This document shows, piece by piece, positions 1 to 7,797 of a stretch of 39,146 nucleotides of DNA. The notes below the pieces were generated by a model, which saw nothing but the letters and a program-made list of their open reading frames with translations, made no database searches and was not told the origin of the DNA. The stretch lies in NCBI GenBank assembly GCA_015068395.1, contig SVKP01000103.1, positions 1-39,146 of the forward strand, written 5' to 3'. This DNA comes from Oscillospiraceae bacterium (GTDB lineage: Bacteria; Bacillota; Clostridia; Oscillospirales; Oscillospiraceae). The position numbers and the translations under genes are program-made. Numbering within the stretch: position 1 is the stretch's first letter; each line of letters begins with the position of its first letter.

Positions 1-1436
1 GCGCCCGCGATCTCCGAGCCCTTGCCGACCGCGGAGATGGCGGCGGTAATCAGCGTCGAGGTGCTCTGCGCCGCCTCCTGCGACTTGTTGGCGAGGTTGC
101 GCACCTCGTCCGCGACGACGGCGAAGCCCTTGCCCGCCGCGCCCGCACGCGCCGCCTCGACCGCCGCGTTGAGCGCGAGGATGTTGGTCTGGAACGCGAT
201 ATCCTCGATGGTCTTGATGATCTTCTCGATCTCCTTGGACGTATCGCTGATCTCGCTCATGGCGCGGAGCATGTTCTGGATCTCGCTGTCCTGTTCGTTG
301 ACGCGCACCTGCGTCTTTTCGGAGAGCGCGCCCGCCTGCAGGGCGCTCTCCGCGGTGGCGGAGATGTGGGTCGATACGTCCTGAATGGTGGCGGAGATCT
401 CCTCGATGGCGGACGCCTGCTCGGTGGTGCCGTTGGCAAGGGACTGGGAGCCCTCTGCCATCTGCGTCGAGCCGTCCGAGACCGTGGCGGAGACTGCCGT
501 GATCGCATGCATGGAGTCGGAAATGTCCTTGGTGAAGCTGTTGATGGCGTCCTGAATCGCCTTGAAATCGCCCTTGAAATCGCGGCTGAAGCGCACGTTG
601 AACTGGCCCGCCGCCATCCTCGACATGACGTTGCTGATGTCGTCGATATAAGCGGCAATGGAGCTTACCGCGATGCGCAGCTGATCCGCGACCTTTCCGA
701 TCTCGTTATCCTTGTGATAATCAATATTCACATGTACGTATCCTCTGGCGATCTCCGTCGCGGCGTCGATCAGGACCTTGAGGTCGTTTTGGATGCCCTT
801 CACAAGCCTCCAGCTTATGAGCGAGGTCATCAGAACGACCGCCACAAGCGTTGCCAGCAGGACATAGCCGGAGATCTTTACGATTCGCATGGTGTTGTTG
901 TACTTGGCTTCCGCTTCCTGCTCCGCCAGATTACCCGTCTCGTCCAGCGCATCCGCCAGCACCTCGGACACCTCGTTCAGGGTGGAATTGTAATAGGCAA
1001 GCGCCACCTTCATATCCCCCGCGTTCACAAGGTCCAGCATCTCGAAGGAAGCAGCCTTCACGGCGTCCCAATCTTTATTCAGCGTGTTTCCCAGCGCTTC
1101 GTTTTCGAGGTTTTTGGAAATGGTTCCAAAATAGCCGCTGATCTTGTCAAACCTCTTTTCGAGATCCGCCTTCTGTGCCGCGGTCACGTCCGGGTCGTTG
1201 GACGCAAGCGCAAAGAGAAGCCGCTTGTTGATAACCTGCACATCCTTACGGATCTCCATCTGGTACTTTTCGGTAACAAACTGCACTTCATAAAAAGTGC
1301 GGAAATTCTTCGCAATAAGGCCGAGGAAGAATGACATTAATACGGCGATAAGTAAAAATGTGAGAATGGTAAATCCGGAAAAGCTTTTCAAGCTCCCCGC
1401 AATCGTGCCTCTTCCAGCCCTGCTTTTCCTTTCCAT
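1..1436 (-). CDS. Methyl-accepting chemotaxis protein, C-terminus beyond the window
   Basis: Transmembrane chemoreceptor that would pass ligand or stress signals to CheA/CheW. The reading frame is open from the ATG at 1436 to the window edge, about 478 codons. It shows a first membrane segment at about residues 21-43, an extracellular helical sensor region (about 45-185), a second membrane segment at about 188-209, a HAMP region (about 210-300) and then the cytoplasmic signalling coiled coil. The highly conserved hairpin tip is visible around positions 100-230 of the window ([20 protein letters not shown], followed by [12 protein letters not shown]). An AGGAGG-type ribosome binding site sits about 8 bases before the ATG. 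The last part of the signalling domain is off-window. No other chemotaxis or flagellar gene is in the window, so its partners are unknown. The family call is very secure; the ligand cannot be guessed. Confidence 0.95.
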   Translation of the reverse strand, partial: MERKSRAGRGTIAGSLKSFSGFTILTFLLIAVLMSFFLGLIAKNFRTFYEVQFVTEKYQMEIRKDVQVINKRLLFALASNDPDVTAAQKADLEKRFDKISGYFGTISKNLENEALGNTLNKDWDAVKAASFEMLDLVNAGDMKVALAYYNSTLNEVSEVLADALDETGNLAEQEAEAKYNNTMRIVKISGYVLLATLVAVVLMTSLISWRLVKGIQNDLKVLIDAATEIARGYVHVNIDYHKDNEIGKVADQLRIAVSSIAAYIDDISNVMSRMAAGQFNVRFSRDFKGDFKAIQDAINSFTKDISDSMHAITAVSATVSDGSTQMAEGSQSLANGTTEQASAIEEISATIQDVSTHISATAESALQAGALSEKTQVRVNEQDSEIQNMLRAMSEISDTSKEIEKIIKTIEDIAFQTNILALNAAVEAARAGAAGKGFAVVADEVRNLANKSQEAAQSTSTLITAAISAVGKGSEIAG

Positions 1437-1499
1437 AAGAACCCTCCTTTAAAAATACCTATCCTCTGTGCTGCGCGCTGGTTATGTAAACGCAAGAGT

Positions 1500-1528
1500 A
1501 TTATAGCACTGTGTTACGCATTTTTCCA
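1500..1528 (-). promoter_or_regulatory. Probable promoter of the chemoreceptor gene
   Basis: Read on the minus strand there is a perfect TATAAT (1505-1500) preceded by TGC, an extended -10. A poor -35 (TGGAAA) lies 17 bases upstream. It is about 65 bases before the start codon and its GTGC-TATAAT-AC context resembles the five repeated promoters described below, without their TTGGCA or inverted repeat. Confidence 0.55.
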
Positions 1529-1536
1529 CATATTTT

Positions 1537-1725
1537 TTATTTTTTTGGGTAATCGGCACAAAGGGGGTTTTTATCACGCCAAAAAGAGGCTGCGAAGAAG
1601 ATGCTGGCGGTCTCGCCCGCCGCGAAGCTGCCGCCGCCCGTGCCGTTCTCGACCGTCACGGTATAGGTCGTCGGCGCCGGAGTTGAGATGGTATAGGTTG
1701 CCTCGGCGGCGGCGCTGTTTTGCAT
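1537..1725 (-). pseudogene. Scrap of a surface-protein repeat
   Basis: A 62-codon minus-strand frame contains a stretch reading TYTVTVENGTGGGSFAAGET, the hallmark of a beta-sandwich repeat found in large exported clostridial repeat proteins. It resembles the YGTVTLSPGTGGFVGGETVT module of the intact adhesin at 21901-26370. No signal peptide, partner repeats or full domain surround it, and the frame runs out into unrelated residues after the repeat. It is best read as a leftover of a larger deleted gene. It has no visible ribosome binding site. Confidence 0.5.
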
Positions 1726-1786
1726 GGTTTCTTATTCTTACGCATCGCCGTATCCGGCCGTCTTTTCCGGCTTTGGACGCGGAAAA

Positions 1787-1814
1787 GCCGCTCGCCTCAT
1801 ATGAGACGGGCGGC
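1787..1814 (-). terminator. Probable terminator after the small-gene pair
   Basis: An imperfect 14-base palindrome (GCCGCCCGTCTCAT then ATGAGGCGAGCGGC on the minus strand) is followed leftward by TTTTCC. It lies about 20 bases after the stop codon of the gene at 1835-2137, as expected for a factor-independent terminator. Confidence 0.5.
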
Positions 1815-1834
1815 TCGGCCTTATACCTGTCGGC

Positions 1835-2137
1835 TCACTTCCGGATATACTGCTTCTCGTATTCTTTTCTCGCTTCCTCACGGGTGGGATACGGATAGCC
1901 GTACTTGTACCGCCAGCTGTACCAGCGGCTCACTTCCCACGCGAAATACTGCTCAAAGGAGCATCCGACCACTTCGCAGTCGCAGATCTCCCACCACTCG
2001 GTCCGCTTCCGGTATCCGCCGTGCTGAGGATACTCCTCCCGGAGCTTGCTCCGGCGGACCCGGCGGTTGGCAGACTTCTTCATGACCTTGTACTTCCTGT
2101 CCCCCCAGCGGGGCGTGCGCTTATAGGACTTGCCCAT
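1835..2137 (-). CDS. Small basic/aromatic protein of unknown function, mobile-element type
   Basis: The 100-residue product begins MGKSYKRTPRWGDRKYKVMK and is very rich in Lys, Arg, Trp and Tyr, with two Cys in a CDCEVVGC segment and a charged C-terminal helix (TREEARKEYEKQYI). The start at 2137 is chosen because AAAGGAGG lies at the right spacing upstream; a longer frame begins at 2182 without one. I recognise the general type from small accessory genes of clostridial integrative elements, but no function is known to me. It follows the smaller gene at 2224-2397 by 86 bases and probably shares its promoter. It ends at a good hairpin terminator. Confidence 0.65.
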   Translation of the reverse strand: MGKSYKRTPRWGDRKYKVMKKSANRRVRRSKLREEYPQHGGYRKRTEWWEICDCEVVGCSFEQYFAWEVSRWYSWRYKYGYPYPTREEARKEYEKQYIRK

Positions 2138-2223
2138 TCCAGCCGCCTCCTTTCCGGTAACCGGAAGAGGCTGCACCTCCATAGGATTATCATGACCGCC
2201 GCCTCATTTCCGTTTCCATTGCT

Positions 2224-2397
2224 TCAAACAGAGCCCTCGCGTCTTAAAGCGCGCTTTGCCTTGCTCCTGCTGTACGCCTTGCCGTTCGGCACGATGCGGG
2301 TCACGGGGCTGAACGCATGCCAGGTACCGCGCTGCAAGGCGTGGTAGGCGCGCTGCGCTTTCTTGCTTCTTTTTTCCAGCGGGATAAACGTCTGCAT
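2224..2397 (-). CDS. Small basic protein, mobile-element type
   Basis: The 57-residue product starts MQTFIPLEKRSKKAQRAYHA and is strongly basic, with a PVTRIVPNGKAYSR segment. A GAGGAGGTG ribosome binding site is 8 bases before the ATG at 2397, and a TATAAT promoter lies just upstream, so the short frame looks genuinely expressed. Proteins of this kind occur beside conjugative-element genes in Clostridia (recalled family resemblance, not searched). No domain is recognisable; a nucleic-acid-binding role is only suggested by the charge. Confidence 0.65.
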   Translation of the reverse strand: MQTFIPLEKRSKKAQRAYHALQRGTWHAFSPVTRIVPNGKAYSRSKAKRALRREGSV

Positions 2398-2424
2398 CGT
2401 CCTGCACCTCCTCGTACAGCACGA

Positions 2425-2453
2425 ATTATAGCTTTTCTGCACGACGTTGTCAT
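2425..2453 (-). promoter_or_regulatory. Sigma-A type promoter for the small-gene pair
   Basis: On the minus strand ATGACA (2453-2448) is followed by exactly 17 bases and TATAAT (2430-2425). It is about 28 bases before the start codon at 2397. Confidence 0.6.
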
Positions 2454-2541
2454 GGAACCGTCAGTTCAAAACGCCATGCAGGAAGCGGAGGCGGCATTCC
2501 CGCGCCGGACGTTCCGCTCATGTCCTGTCCTTATCCGGGCA

Positions 2542-2925
2542 TTATCGTATCGGTCTGCCGATGTGCATAGCCCTGCGCCACTGGGGGGCTTCGCCGTCGT
2601 CCGCCCAATACTCATCCATTTCGCAGATCTTGTCGCCGCTGAGCACGATGAAGCTCACAACATGGAACGACGCGCTTCTGTCCACTGGATAGATGTGCAC
2701 GACGGTCAGCACGGCGGAACCCAGCGTTTCCACGCGCTCGATCCGCCCGTCCCAGTTGCCCGGATAGTCGCAGTTTGCCCGGACATACTCCGTCACGGTG
2801 AACTGCTCATTCGTGCAGTGCCAGCGGATCACCGCGTCCTCGCGGAAATAGGACGCCAGCGCCTCTCTGTTTTGCGAAAGGACGTCACGCCAAAATCTGT
2901 TGATATTCATATTGCCCTCTCTCAT
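2542..2925 (-). CDS. NTF2/SnoaL-like small protein
   Basis: The 127-residue product has the pattern of the NTF2-like (SnoaL, DUF4440-type) cone fold: an N-terminal helix (NINRFWRDVLSQN), a REDAVIRWHCTNEQFT strand segment, and C-terminal strands ending SGDKICEMDEYWADDGEAP. Such proteins are small-molecule binding or isomerase-like and are often of unknown substrate. An alternative start at residue 6 (MNINRFW) is possible; both have weak ribosome binding sites. It starts 11 bases after the stop of the beta-helix lipoprotein gene and is the last gene of the long leftward run. Confidence 0.75.
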   Translation of the reverse strand: MREGNMNINRFWRDVLSQNREALASYFREDAVIRWHCTNEQFTVTEYVRANCDYPGNWDGRIERVETLGSAVLTVVHIYPVDRSASFHVVSFIVLSGDKICEMDEYWADDGEAPQWRRAMHIGRPIR

Positions 2926-2936
2926 TCCTCAACGCC

Positions 2937-5039
2937 TCAGTAGAACCAGAGGACCTCATCTCCCCAATACATCTGAAGCCAAAGCTGTCCCTCCTGACTT
3001 CCCGGCAGGGCGCCGCCCTGGTCGGCACAGAGGCCGACGGACGCCTCGCGGCCGTCGTCGAATGAAAGCACGCAGGAATAATTGCTGTCCATAGCAAACT
3101 TGTAGGCGTACTGCGTGCCGTCGCTGTCCAGCAGATAGCCGGTGCCGTCCTTTTCAAAGGCGAGGAGCTTCATGGCGGAGGGCGACACAAAGGTCACATC
3201 GCCGGACTGCCGGTTCACGATCTCATAGCAGAGAAAAACATGCACATCGGCGAGGACCTGCTGATCGAAGGGGGCGGTCTTTACGCGCGACGTGTCGAGC
3301 GCCGCCAGCTCGCTTTCATCAAAATCCGGGGCATAATCCGGGTACTCGGTGATTTCAGACCAGCTGCAATCCTCGGCTGTAATGGTATCGTCAAAGGCGA
3401 AGACGTTGCTCTCCCGCTCGCCAAAGACGCAGCGGAAGAAGTAGAACTTCCCGTTGGAGCCTTCGTCGGCGTAGAAGCTGCCTCCCCCGCCGGAGCCGGT
3501 CATAGCACAGTTCAGGAACATCTGCCGCTCCTGCGCGCCATAGAGCTCCAGCGCGCCGTACCTGCAATCGCGGATCGTCGAATCGAAGCACGAGAGCCGT
3601 CCGCATTCATTCGCACCGACGCCGTAGACGCCGCAGCCGTAGAGGTCCAGCCCGCAGAGTGCGACGCCGCCGCAGCCGGTAAATTTCAGCACGTCGCCGG
3701 AGCATTCGCCGGCTTCGGTATGGCCCATTGTGAGATCCATCACGCCGACGCCGGAACAGTCTTCAAAGCGTATTACGTCGGCATGGCGCGGCTCGGTCAC
3801 GATCTCGGTATCCACCGCGGAGCCGGACTCTGAGGCGATCGCAAAGCCGCTCACGCCGGTGACGATGAGCTCCGGACCGTCGTATTCGTCATTGACGCTC
3901 ACGAACGCGAGGTCCCGGGCAAAGTCTTCGCCCTTTTGCTCCAAGAGCTTTGCAAGTCCCTCGCTCAGGTTGTATCTGCCGGGGGCGAGCAGGATCTCGG
4001 TATTGGGAGCGATGCCCTCGATCAGCTCCTCCACGCTCGATGCGCGGACGACACGCCTGCCGACCTCGGCGTCAAACCGGCAGTCGCTGCCGAGCAGGTA
4101 GTTGCCATGGTCCCTGAGCTCCTTGTCAAGGCGCTCGCTCTCCCAGCGGCCGAAGGTGCAGCGGTCAAAGCGCGCGCCGCTGTCGTCGCCGTACCATGCC
4201 GACGCATGCAGGAATTCGTCGCCCTCATTTTCCGTAAAGGCACAGCCGTCGAAGCGGGCGAAGCTGTTGGCGAGACTGACGAGGTCATAGCCGCCGTTGT
4301 TTCGGAAGGTACAGTTTTTCGCGGTGACGTCGCCACAGACATTCAGGCTGATGATGCCGTAGCTGCAATCGCGGATGACGCTGTCGTTGAGCTCGATCCC
4401 GGTCGTGTGCTTCGCCGCCACGCCGTAGGTGCCGCAGCCGTAGAGGTCGAGCCCATTCAGGGTGACGCCCCGGCAGGAGTCGAATTCCAGGACTGAGCCC
4501 TCGCAGCTGCCCTGCTCGACCGTGTGGCCGAAGGTGATGTTCTCGATCGTGATGTCGGAGCAGGCGTTGAAGAAGAGCACATCGGCATGGCGCGGCTCCG
4601 TCACGACCTCGACCCTGCCGCCGTCCGCGCCGCGGATCGTCAGGCCGTCGACCCGGTTGATCTCCGTCTGCCAGCCGTCGGCGCAGAAGCTGCGCCCGAC
4701 ATAGTCCGAGATGCCGCCAGCGGCTCCGCCGAGATACGCCGAAAGGTTGTAGCTGCCCGGCGCAAGCTCGATCACCGCACCGGGGGCAATTGACTCCAGA
4801 AACTCATCCACCGTGTTGACGCGGATCGCGTCGTCCTGCGGAGCGCTCTGCGTCTCCGGCGCGGCGGGCGGCGCTTCCTGCGCGGCAGGCTCTGCAGGCG
4901 TCGGTTCGGGCTCGGCGGTCGTCTGTGTCGGCGCCGATGCGGCGGGTTCGGTTGGCGTGGCAGTACCGCCGCCGCACGCGGCAAACGACAAGAGCATGGC
5001 AAGTATGAGTACCAGCGCACAGATATGTGTCCTCTTCAT
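2937..5039 (-). CDS. Exported lipoprotein with two tandem beta-helix domains
   Basis: The 700-residue product has a lipoprotein signal peptide ending SFAAC at about residue 22 and a Thr/Pro/Ala-rich linker to about residue 70, so it should be anchored outside the membrane. It then has two related right-handed parallel beta-helix domains (about 72-320 and 325-560). Each begins with a VDEFLESIAPG or VEELIEGIAPN segment and an LAPG(S/R)YNLS motif, includes TEPRHADV, and contains LYGCGTYGV or LYGCGVYGV. This points to an internal duplication. A C-terminal 130-residue region resembles no domain I know. Beta-helix proteins often act on or bind polysaccharide, but no catalytic residues can be assigned. 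It follows the DnaQ-like gene by 30 bases. Confidence 0.85.
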   Translation of the reverse strand: MKRTHICALVLILAMLLSFAACGGGTATPTEPAASAPTQTTAEPEPTPAEPAAQEAPPAAPETQSAPQDDAIRVNTVDEFLESIAPGAVIELAPGSYNLSAYLGGAAGGISDYVGRSFCADGWQTEINRVDGLTIRGADGGRVEVVTEPRHADVLFFNACSDITIENITFGHTVEQGSCEGSVLEFDSCRGVTLNGLDLYGCGTYGVAAKHTTGIELNDSVIRDCSYGIISLNVCGDVTAKNCTFRNNGGYDLVSLANSFARFDGCAFTENEGDEFLHASAWYGDDSGARFDRCTFGRWESERLDKELRDHGNYLLGSDCRFDAEVGRRVVRASSVEELIEGIAPNTEILLAPGRYNLSEGLAKLLEQKGEDFARDLAFVSVNDEYDGPELIVTGVSGFAIASESGSAVDTEIVTEPRHADVIRFEDCSGVGVMDLTMGHTEAGECSGDVLKFTGCGGVALCGLDLYGCGVYGVGANECGRLSCFDSTIRDCRYGALELYGAQERQMFLNCAMTGSGGGGSFYADEGSNGKFYFFRCVFGERESNVFAFDDTITAEDCSWSEITEYPDYAPDFDESELAALDTSRVKTAPFDQQVLADVHVFLCYEIVNRQSGDVTFVSPSAMKLLAFEKDGTGYLLDSDGTQYAYKFAMDSNYSCVLSFDDGREASVGLCADQGGALPGSQEGQLWLQMYWGDEVLWFY

Positions 5040-5069
5040 CCCTTTTTCTCCCTTCCCGCTGTTCGTTTT

Positions 5070-5639
5070 TTATGTACCGTATTTCTTCACCGTGCAAAGG
5101 CGTCTTAGATCGTAAGTTCGTATGAATGGGCGGACATCCGCCCCATCGCTCAGGTAGTGCAAAAGGATTTCCGCGCAGGCGCGGCTGTCGCTTCCCGCGT
5201 GGTGGTGGTCCAGTTCCACGCCAAGGTAGTCGCACATCGTATTGAGCTTGTGGTTTGGCAGCTCCGGCATCAGGCGCCGTCCCATTTGGCAGGTGCAGGC
5301 ATAGCGCGCCGTCGGACGCCAGGAAATACCGTAATCCAGCAGGCACCTGCCAAGCACGGACATGTCGAACGGCGCGTTGTGCGCGACCAGCAGCCCGCTT
5401 TCCATGATTGGCTCCAGCTCGTGCCAAAGCTCCGGAAAGTTCGGCGCGTCCGCGACTGCCTCGGGCGTGATGCCGGTCAGCTGGACATTGAACCGGTCGA
5501 AGCGCGTCTCCGGGTCCACCAGCGAGTAAAACTCATCAACGATCTCGTCCCCTTCGACAACGCTCACGCCTATGGCGCTCATGCGATCGTTCCGATAGTT
5601 CGGCGTTTCCACGTCGAACGCAATGTATCTGCCGGTCAT
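5070..5639 (-). CDS. DnaQ-like DEDDh 3'-5' exonuclease
   Basis: The 189-residue product is a stand-alone DEDDh exonuclease of the DNA polymerase III epsilon/RNase T superfamily, removing 3' nucleotides from DNA or RNA. Motif I is FDVETPN with Asp9 and Glu11, motif II is AHNAPFD with Asp92, and motif III is H-x4-D at about His146/Asp151 (HHHAGSDSRA). The domain is complete and no other domain is attached, unlike PolC. Its start overlaps the stop of the ThpR gene by 4 bases (ATGA), so translation is probably coupled. Pairing with an RNA end-processing enzyme hints at nucleic-acid end metabolism, but that is inference. Confidence 0.9.
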   Translation of the reverse strand: MTGRYIAFDVETPNYRNDRMSAIGVSVVEGDEIVDEFYSLVDPETRFDRFNVQLTGITPEAVADAPNFPELWHELEPIMESGLLVAHNAPFDMSVLGRCLLDYGISWRPTARYACTCQMGRRLMPELPNHKLNTMCDYLGVELDHHHAGSDSRACAEILLHYLSDGADVRPFIRTYDLRRLCTVKKYGT

Positions 5640-6151
5640 AGGCCCGTCCCTCGCGCGTCCGCCGCGCCGAGCTCCGTATAGATCATGCCGTTCTTTCCGC
5701 GCTCCGAACGCATCAGCGAGACACGCTCCGCCGTCATGGCCGCCTCCGGCACGACAATGCCGGGCAGACGGTCAACGCTCGCCTTGCGCAAGAGCGTGAT
5801 GTGCGGCGAGAACCGTTTGCGGTCAAAGGGAATATCCGCCTCCGCCAGCGCGCGGCGCAGACGCCTGACGTAAGCGGTGAGCTCGTCCTGCCGCGCAAGG
5901 CCGCACCAATAGAGGTCGCCGAAGCTGCCGAAGCCCTCCAGCTGAACGGAGAGGGGCGCAAACGGCACGCTCCGCATCGTTTCCAGCACGCGGTCATAGC
6001 CCCCGTACTCGCCGATGAATGCAAGCGTCAGGTGCAGGTTTTCTACCTTTGTGTAGTTCCCGCCGACGCGCTGCGCGCGCAGTTGGCCCTGCATCGCCGT
6101 GAGCGCGTCCTTCAGGTCGTCGCTCAGTTGAATTGCGATAAAAAGTCTCAT
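5636..6151 (-). CDS. thpR: RNA 2',3'-cyclic phosphodiesterase (2H family)
   Basis: The 171-residue product belongs to the 2H phosphoesterase family (LigT/ThpR, formerly 2'-5' RNA ligase), which hydrolyses RNA 2',3'-cyclic phosphate ends to 2'-phosphate. Both catalytic H-x-T motifs are present: HLTLAFIGE with His40/Thr42 and FSPHITLLRKA with His118/Thr120. The length is normal for the family. It begins 6 bases after the rhodanese stop codon and overlaps the exonuclease start, so it is in the middle of the leftward operon. The ribosome binding site is weak, consistent with coupling. Confidence 0.92.
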   Translation of the reverse strand: MRLFIAIQLSDDLKDALTAMQGQLRAQRVGGNYTKVENLHLTLAFIGEYGGYDRVLETMRSVPFAPLSVQLEGFGSFGDLYWCGLARQDELTAYVRRLRRALAEADIPFDRKRFSPHITLLRKASVDRLPGIVVPEAAMTAERVSLMRSERGKNGMIYTELGAADARGTGL

Positions 6152-6157
6152 ATCTTC

Positions 6158-6478
6158 TTACTTTTCGATCTCCCCGCGCCATGCGCGGATGCCGCCGATG
6201 CTGACAAGGTTCGTATAGCCCATCGCCTCAAGTGCGCCGATCGCGCTGCTGCTTCGCCTGCCCGAAAGGCAGTAGACAAAAAGCGGCGTGGACTTGTCCG
6301 GGATCCGCTCCGCCGCCTCCGAAATCGCGCTCAGCGGCAGATTGACGCTGCCGCCAATGTGGCCCGCGGCGTATTCGTCGGGGTTGCGCACGTCCAGCAA
6401 TACCGCGCCCTGCGTCGCGCGAAAGGCCGCGACGCCCTCGTTGATGTCAGGTGATTTCAAAAAACCAAATAAGCTCAT
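6158..6478 (-). CDS. Single-domain rhodanese-like sulfurtransferase
   Basis: The 106-residue product is a lone rhodanese domain, expected to transfer persulfide sulfur in the cytoplasm. It has the typical LLDVRNPDEYAAGHIGGSVN segment (about 28-46) and an active-site loop CLSGRR with Cys70. The ATG at 6478 is chosen because AGGAGG precedes it; longer frames upstream lack one and would overlap the HD gene. The C-terminal codons (IGGIRAWRGEIE) are duplicated base for base at 29217-29251. It sits between the HD gene and thpR with short spacing. Confidence 0.9.
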   Translation of the reverse strand: MSLFGFLKSPDINEGVAAFRATQGAVLLDVRNPDEYAAGHIGGSVNLPLSAISEAAERIPDKSTPLFVYCLSGRRSSSAIGALEAMGYTNLVSIGGIRAWRGEIEK

Positions 6479-6515
6479 GTTGCAGCCTCCTCCTTGCAGC
6501 GGGCAAGATCCATCC

Positions 6516-6944
6516 TCACGCCTCCAAAAGCTCCATCGCCGCCTTATATTTCGCAAGGCGGCTGATTGCCTTTTCATCCATGGCGTCCAGTCTGCTTGGA
6601 TCGCTGTTGTGCCGGAGGTCTGCCAGCTTGACCGTGCGGGCAATCGGGTTATCTTTAAGCTTTGCGACATATTCGAGATACGGCACGTCCTTCCTGTGCG
6701 TCATGAGCGCGAGCGCGTCCAGCACCTGCTGCTCGAACCCCATCCTCGCAAGGTCCTGAAGCGTGTAGTGCGTGTCCTCCATGACGTCGTGCAGCAGCGC
6801 AACGATCGTGGTCGGCTCGTCGGTCATCTGTTCTGCAACGTGGATTGGGTGAAAGACATACGGTATTCCGCTTTTATCCTTCTGTCCCTGATGCGCCTCA
6901 TAGCAAAGGCGCATGGCTTTCTTCGTGTTTGGCGTGTAGATCAT
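6516..6944 (-). CDS. Stand-alone HD-domain hydrolase, RelA/SpoT (MESH1-like) type
   Basis: The 142-residue product resembles the hydrolase half of RelA/SpoT, which removes pyrophosphate from (p)ppGpp. His32 in FHPIHVAEQM, His52-Asp53 and Glu56-Asp57 in LLHDVMEDT, and a LADLRHN segment near residue 112 match the metal-binding and substrate motifs of that group. No synthetase, TGS or ACT domain is attached, so it fits a small alarmone hydrolase. An ATG at 6944 is preferred over one 7 codons upstream because the protein start aligns better with the family. It is in the middle of the leftward gene run. The substrate is inferred from motifs only. Confidence 0.8.
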   Translation of the reverse strand: MIYTPNTKKAMRLCYEAHQGQKDKSGIPYVFHPIHVAEQMTDEPTTIVALLHDVMEDTHYTLQDLARMGFEQQVLDALALMTHRKDVPYLEYVAKLKDNPIARTVKLADLRHNSDPSRLDAMDEKAISRLAKYKAAMELLEA

Positions 6945-6983
6945 TTTCCGTTCCCCCAAAAGCATCCGGGCATTTGAAGCCCG

Positions 6984-7775
6984 TCAGGCCTTCCTTGAAA
7001 CCAATGTTACCCATGCGGGCAGCGCAGCCATGGGATTCTTTTTCCAGTCGTTTATCCCCTCGAGCTCTTCCGGGCTCTTTTTCTGAAGCTCGGCAAAAGG
7101 AAACCAAAAGGACGCGTTAGCCGCGGGCAGCTCGGCCAACTCACAGATACTCAGCCCTGCTGTGACCTGCGCATTGACGATATCCTGAAGCCGCCAGTGC
7201 AGCTCAGGGAAAACGTCATGATAAGACTTGACGATAAGCGGCGCCTTCCAGGCATCTCCCGAAAACGGCCTGTTGAATGGGTGCATATCGTACATGACCG
7301 AATAGCCGCCCGGCTTCAACACGCGGCATATATTGCGATACATGCCGTCTATGTCGCTGATCCACGAAAGCGTGCCGTTGGACGTATACACCATATCGTA
7401 AGCCTGATCGCGGATATGGGACAACTGCATCGTATCGTCACAGATGAACTCGATATCCAGGCAAAGGCGCTCGGCAATGGCCGCCGCGTTTTCAAGCTGC
7501 CGTTCGCTGATGTCAGCCGACGTCACATGAGCGCCCATCATCGCAAGCGCAAACGCCGCATGATTGTCCCCGCTGGAGGGGAGAAGAACACGCCGGTCTT
7601 TCAGATCCGGGAGATATTTGCGAATCAGCTCGTTTACTGCGGGGTGAAAGGCAGACTCGGGCTTCTCCTTCAGGCGCTCGATCATCTCGTCGGTCCTCAG
7701 CGACCGATACCACTCCGAATCCGACGTCTCATTCCAGTAGGCTTTGATCCTGTCTATGATCTCATTGCCGCTCAT
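6984..7775 (-). CDS. Class I SAM-dependent methyltransferase
   Basis: The 263-residue product has a Rossmann methyltransferase core: motif I region RRVLLPSSGDNHAAFALA, motif II acidic turn TSADISERQLENA, then DMVYTSNGTLSWI and the post-core VLKPGGYSVMYDMHPFNRPF. Motif I reads PSSGDNHA instead of the common G-x-G-x-G, as in a clostridial clade I recall as annotated only generically. The start at 7775 is supported by AAAGGTG and excludes a 45-codon upstream extension that would run into the CDF gene. The acceptor substrate is unknown. It lies 22 bases after the CDF transporter gene. Confidence 0.85.
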   Translation of the reverse strand: MSGNEIIDRIKAYWNETSDSEWYRSLRTDEMIERLKEKPESAFHPAVNELIRKYLPDLKDRRVLLPSSGDNHAAFALAMMGAHVTSADISERQLENAAAIAERLCLDIEFICDDTMQLSHIRDQAYDMVYTSNGTLSWISDIDGMYRNICRVLKPGGYSVMYDMHPFNRPFSGDAWKAPLIVKSYHDVFPELHWRLQDIVNAQVTAGLSICELAELPAANASFWFPFAELQKKSPEELEGINDWKKNPMAALPAWVTLVSRKA

Positions 7776-7797
7776 CCTTATCACCTTTTCACGGGGC

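Noticed and set aside
366-1334. A 322-codon plus frame opposite the chemoreceptor
   Set aside because: The minus strand has the unmistakable MCP signalling motif and a ribosome binding site; the plus frame has none.
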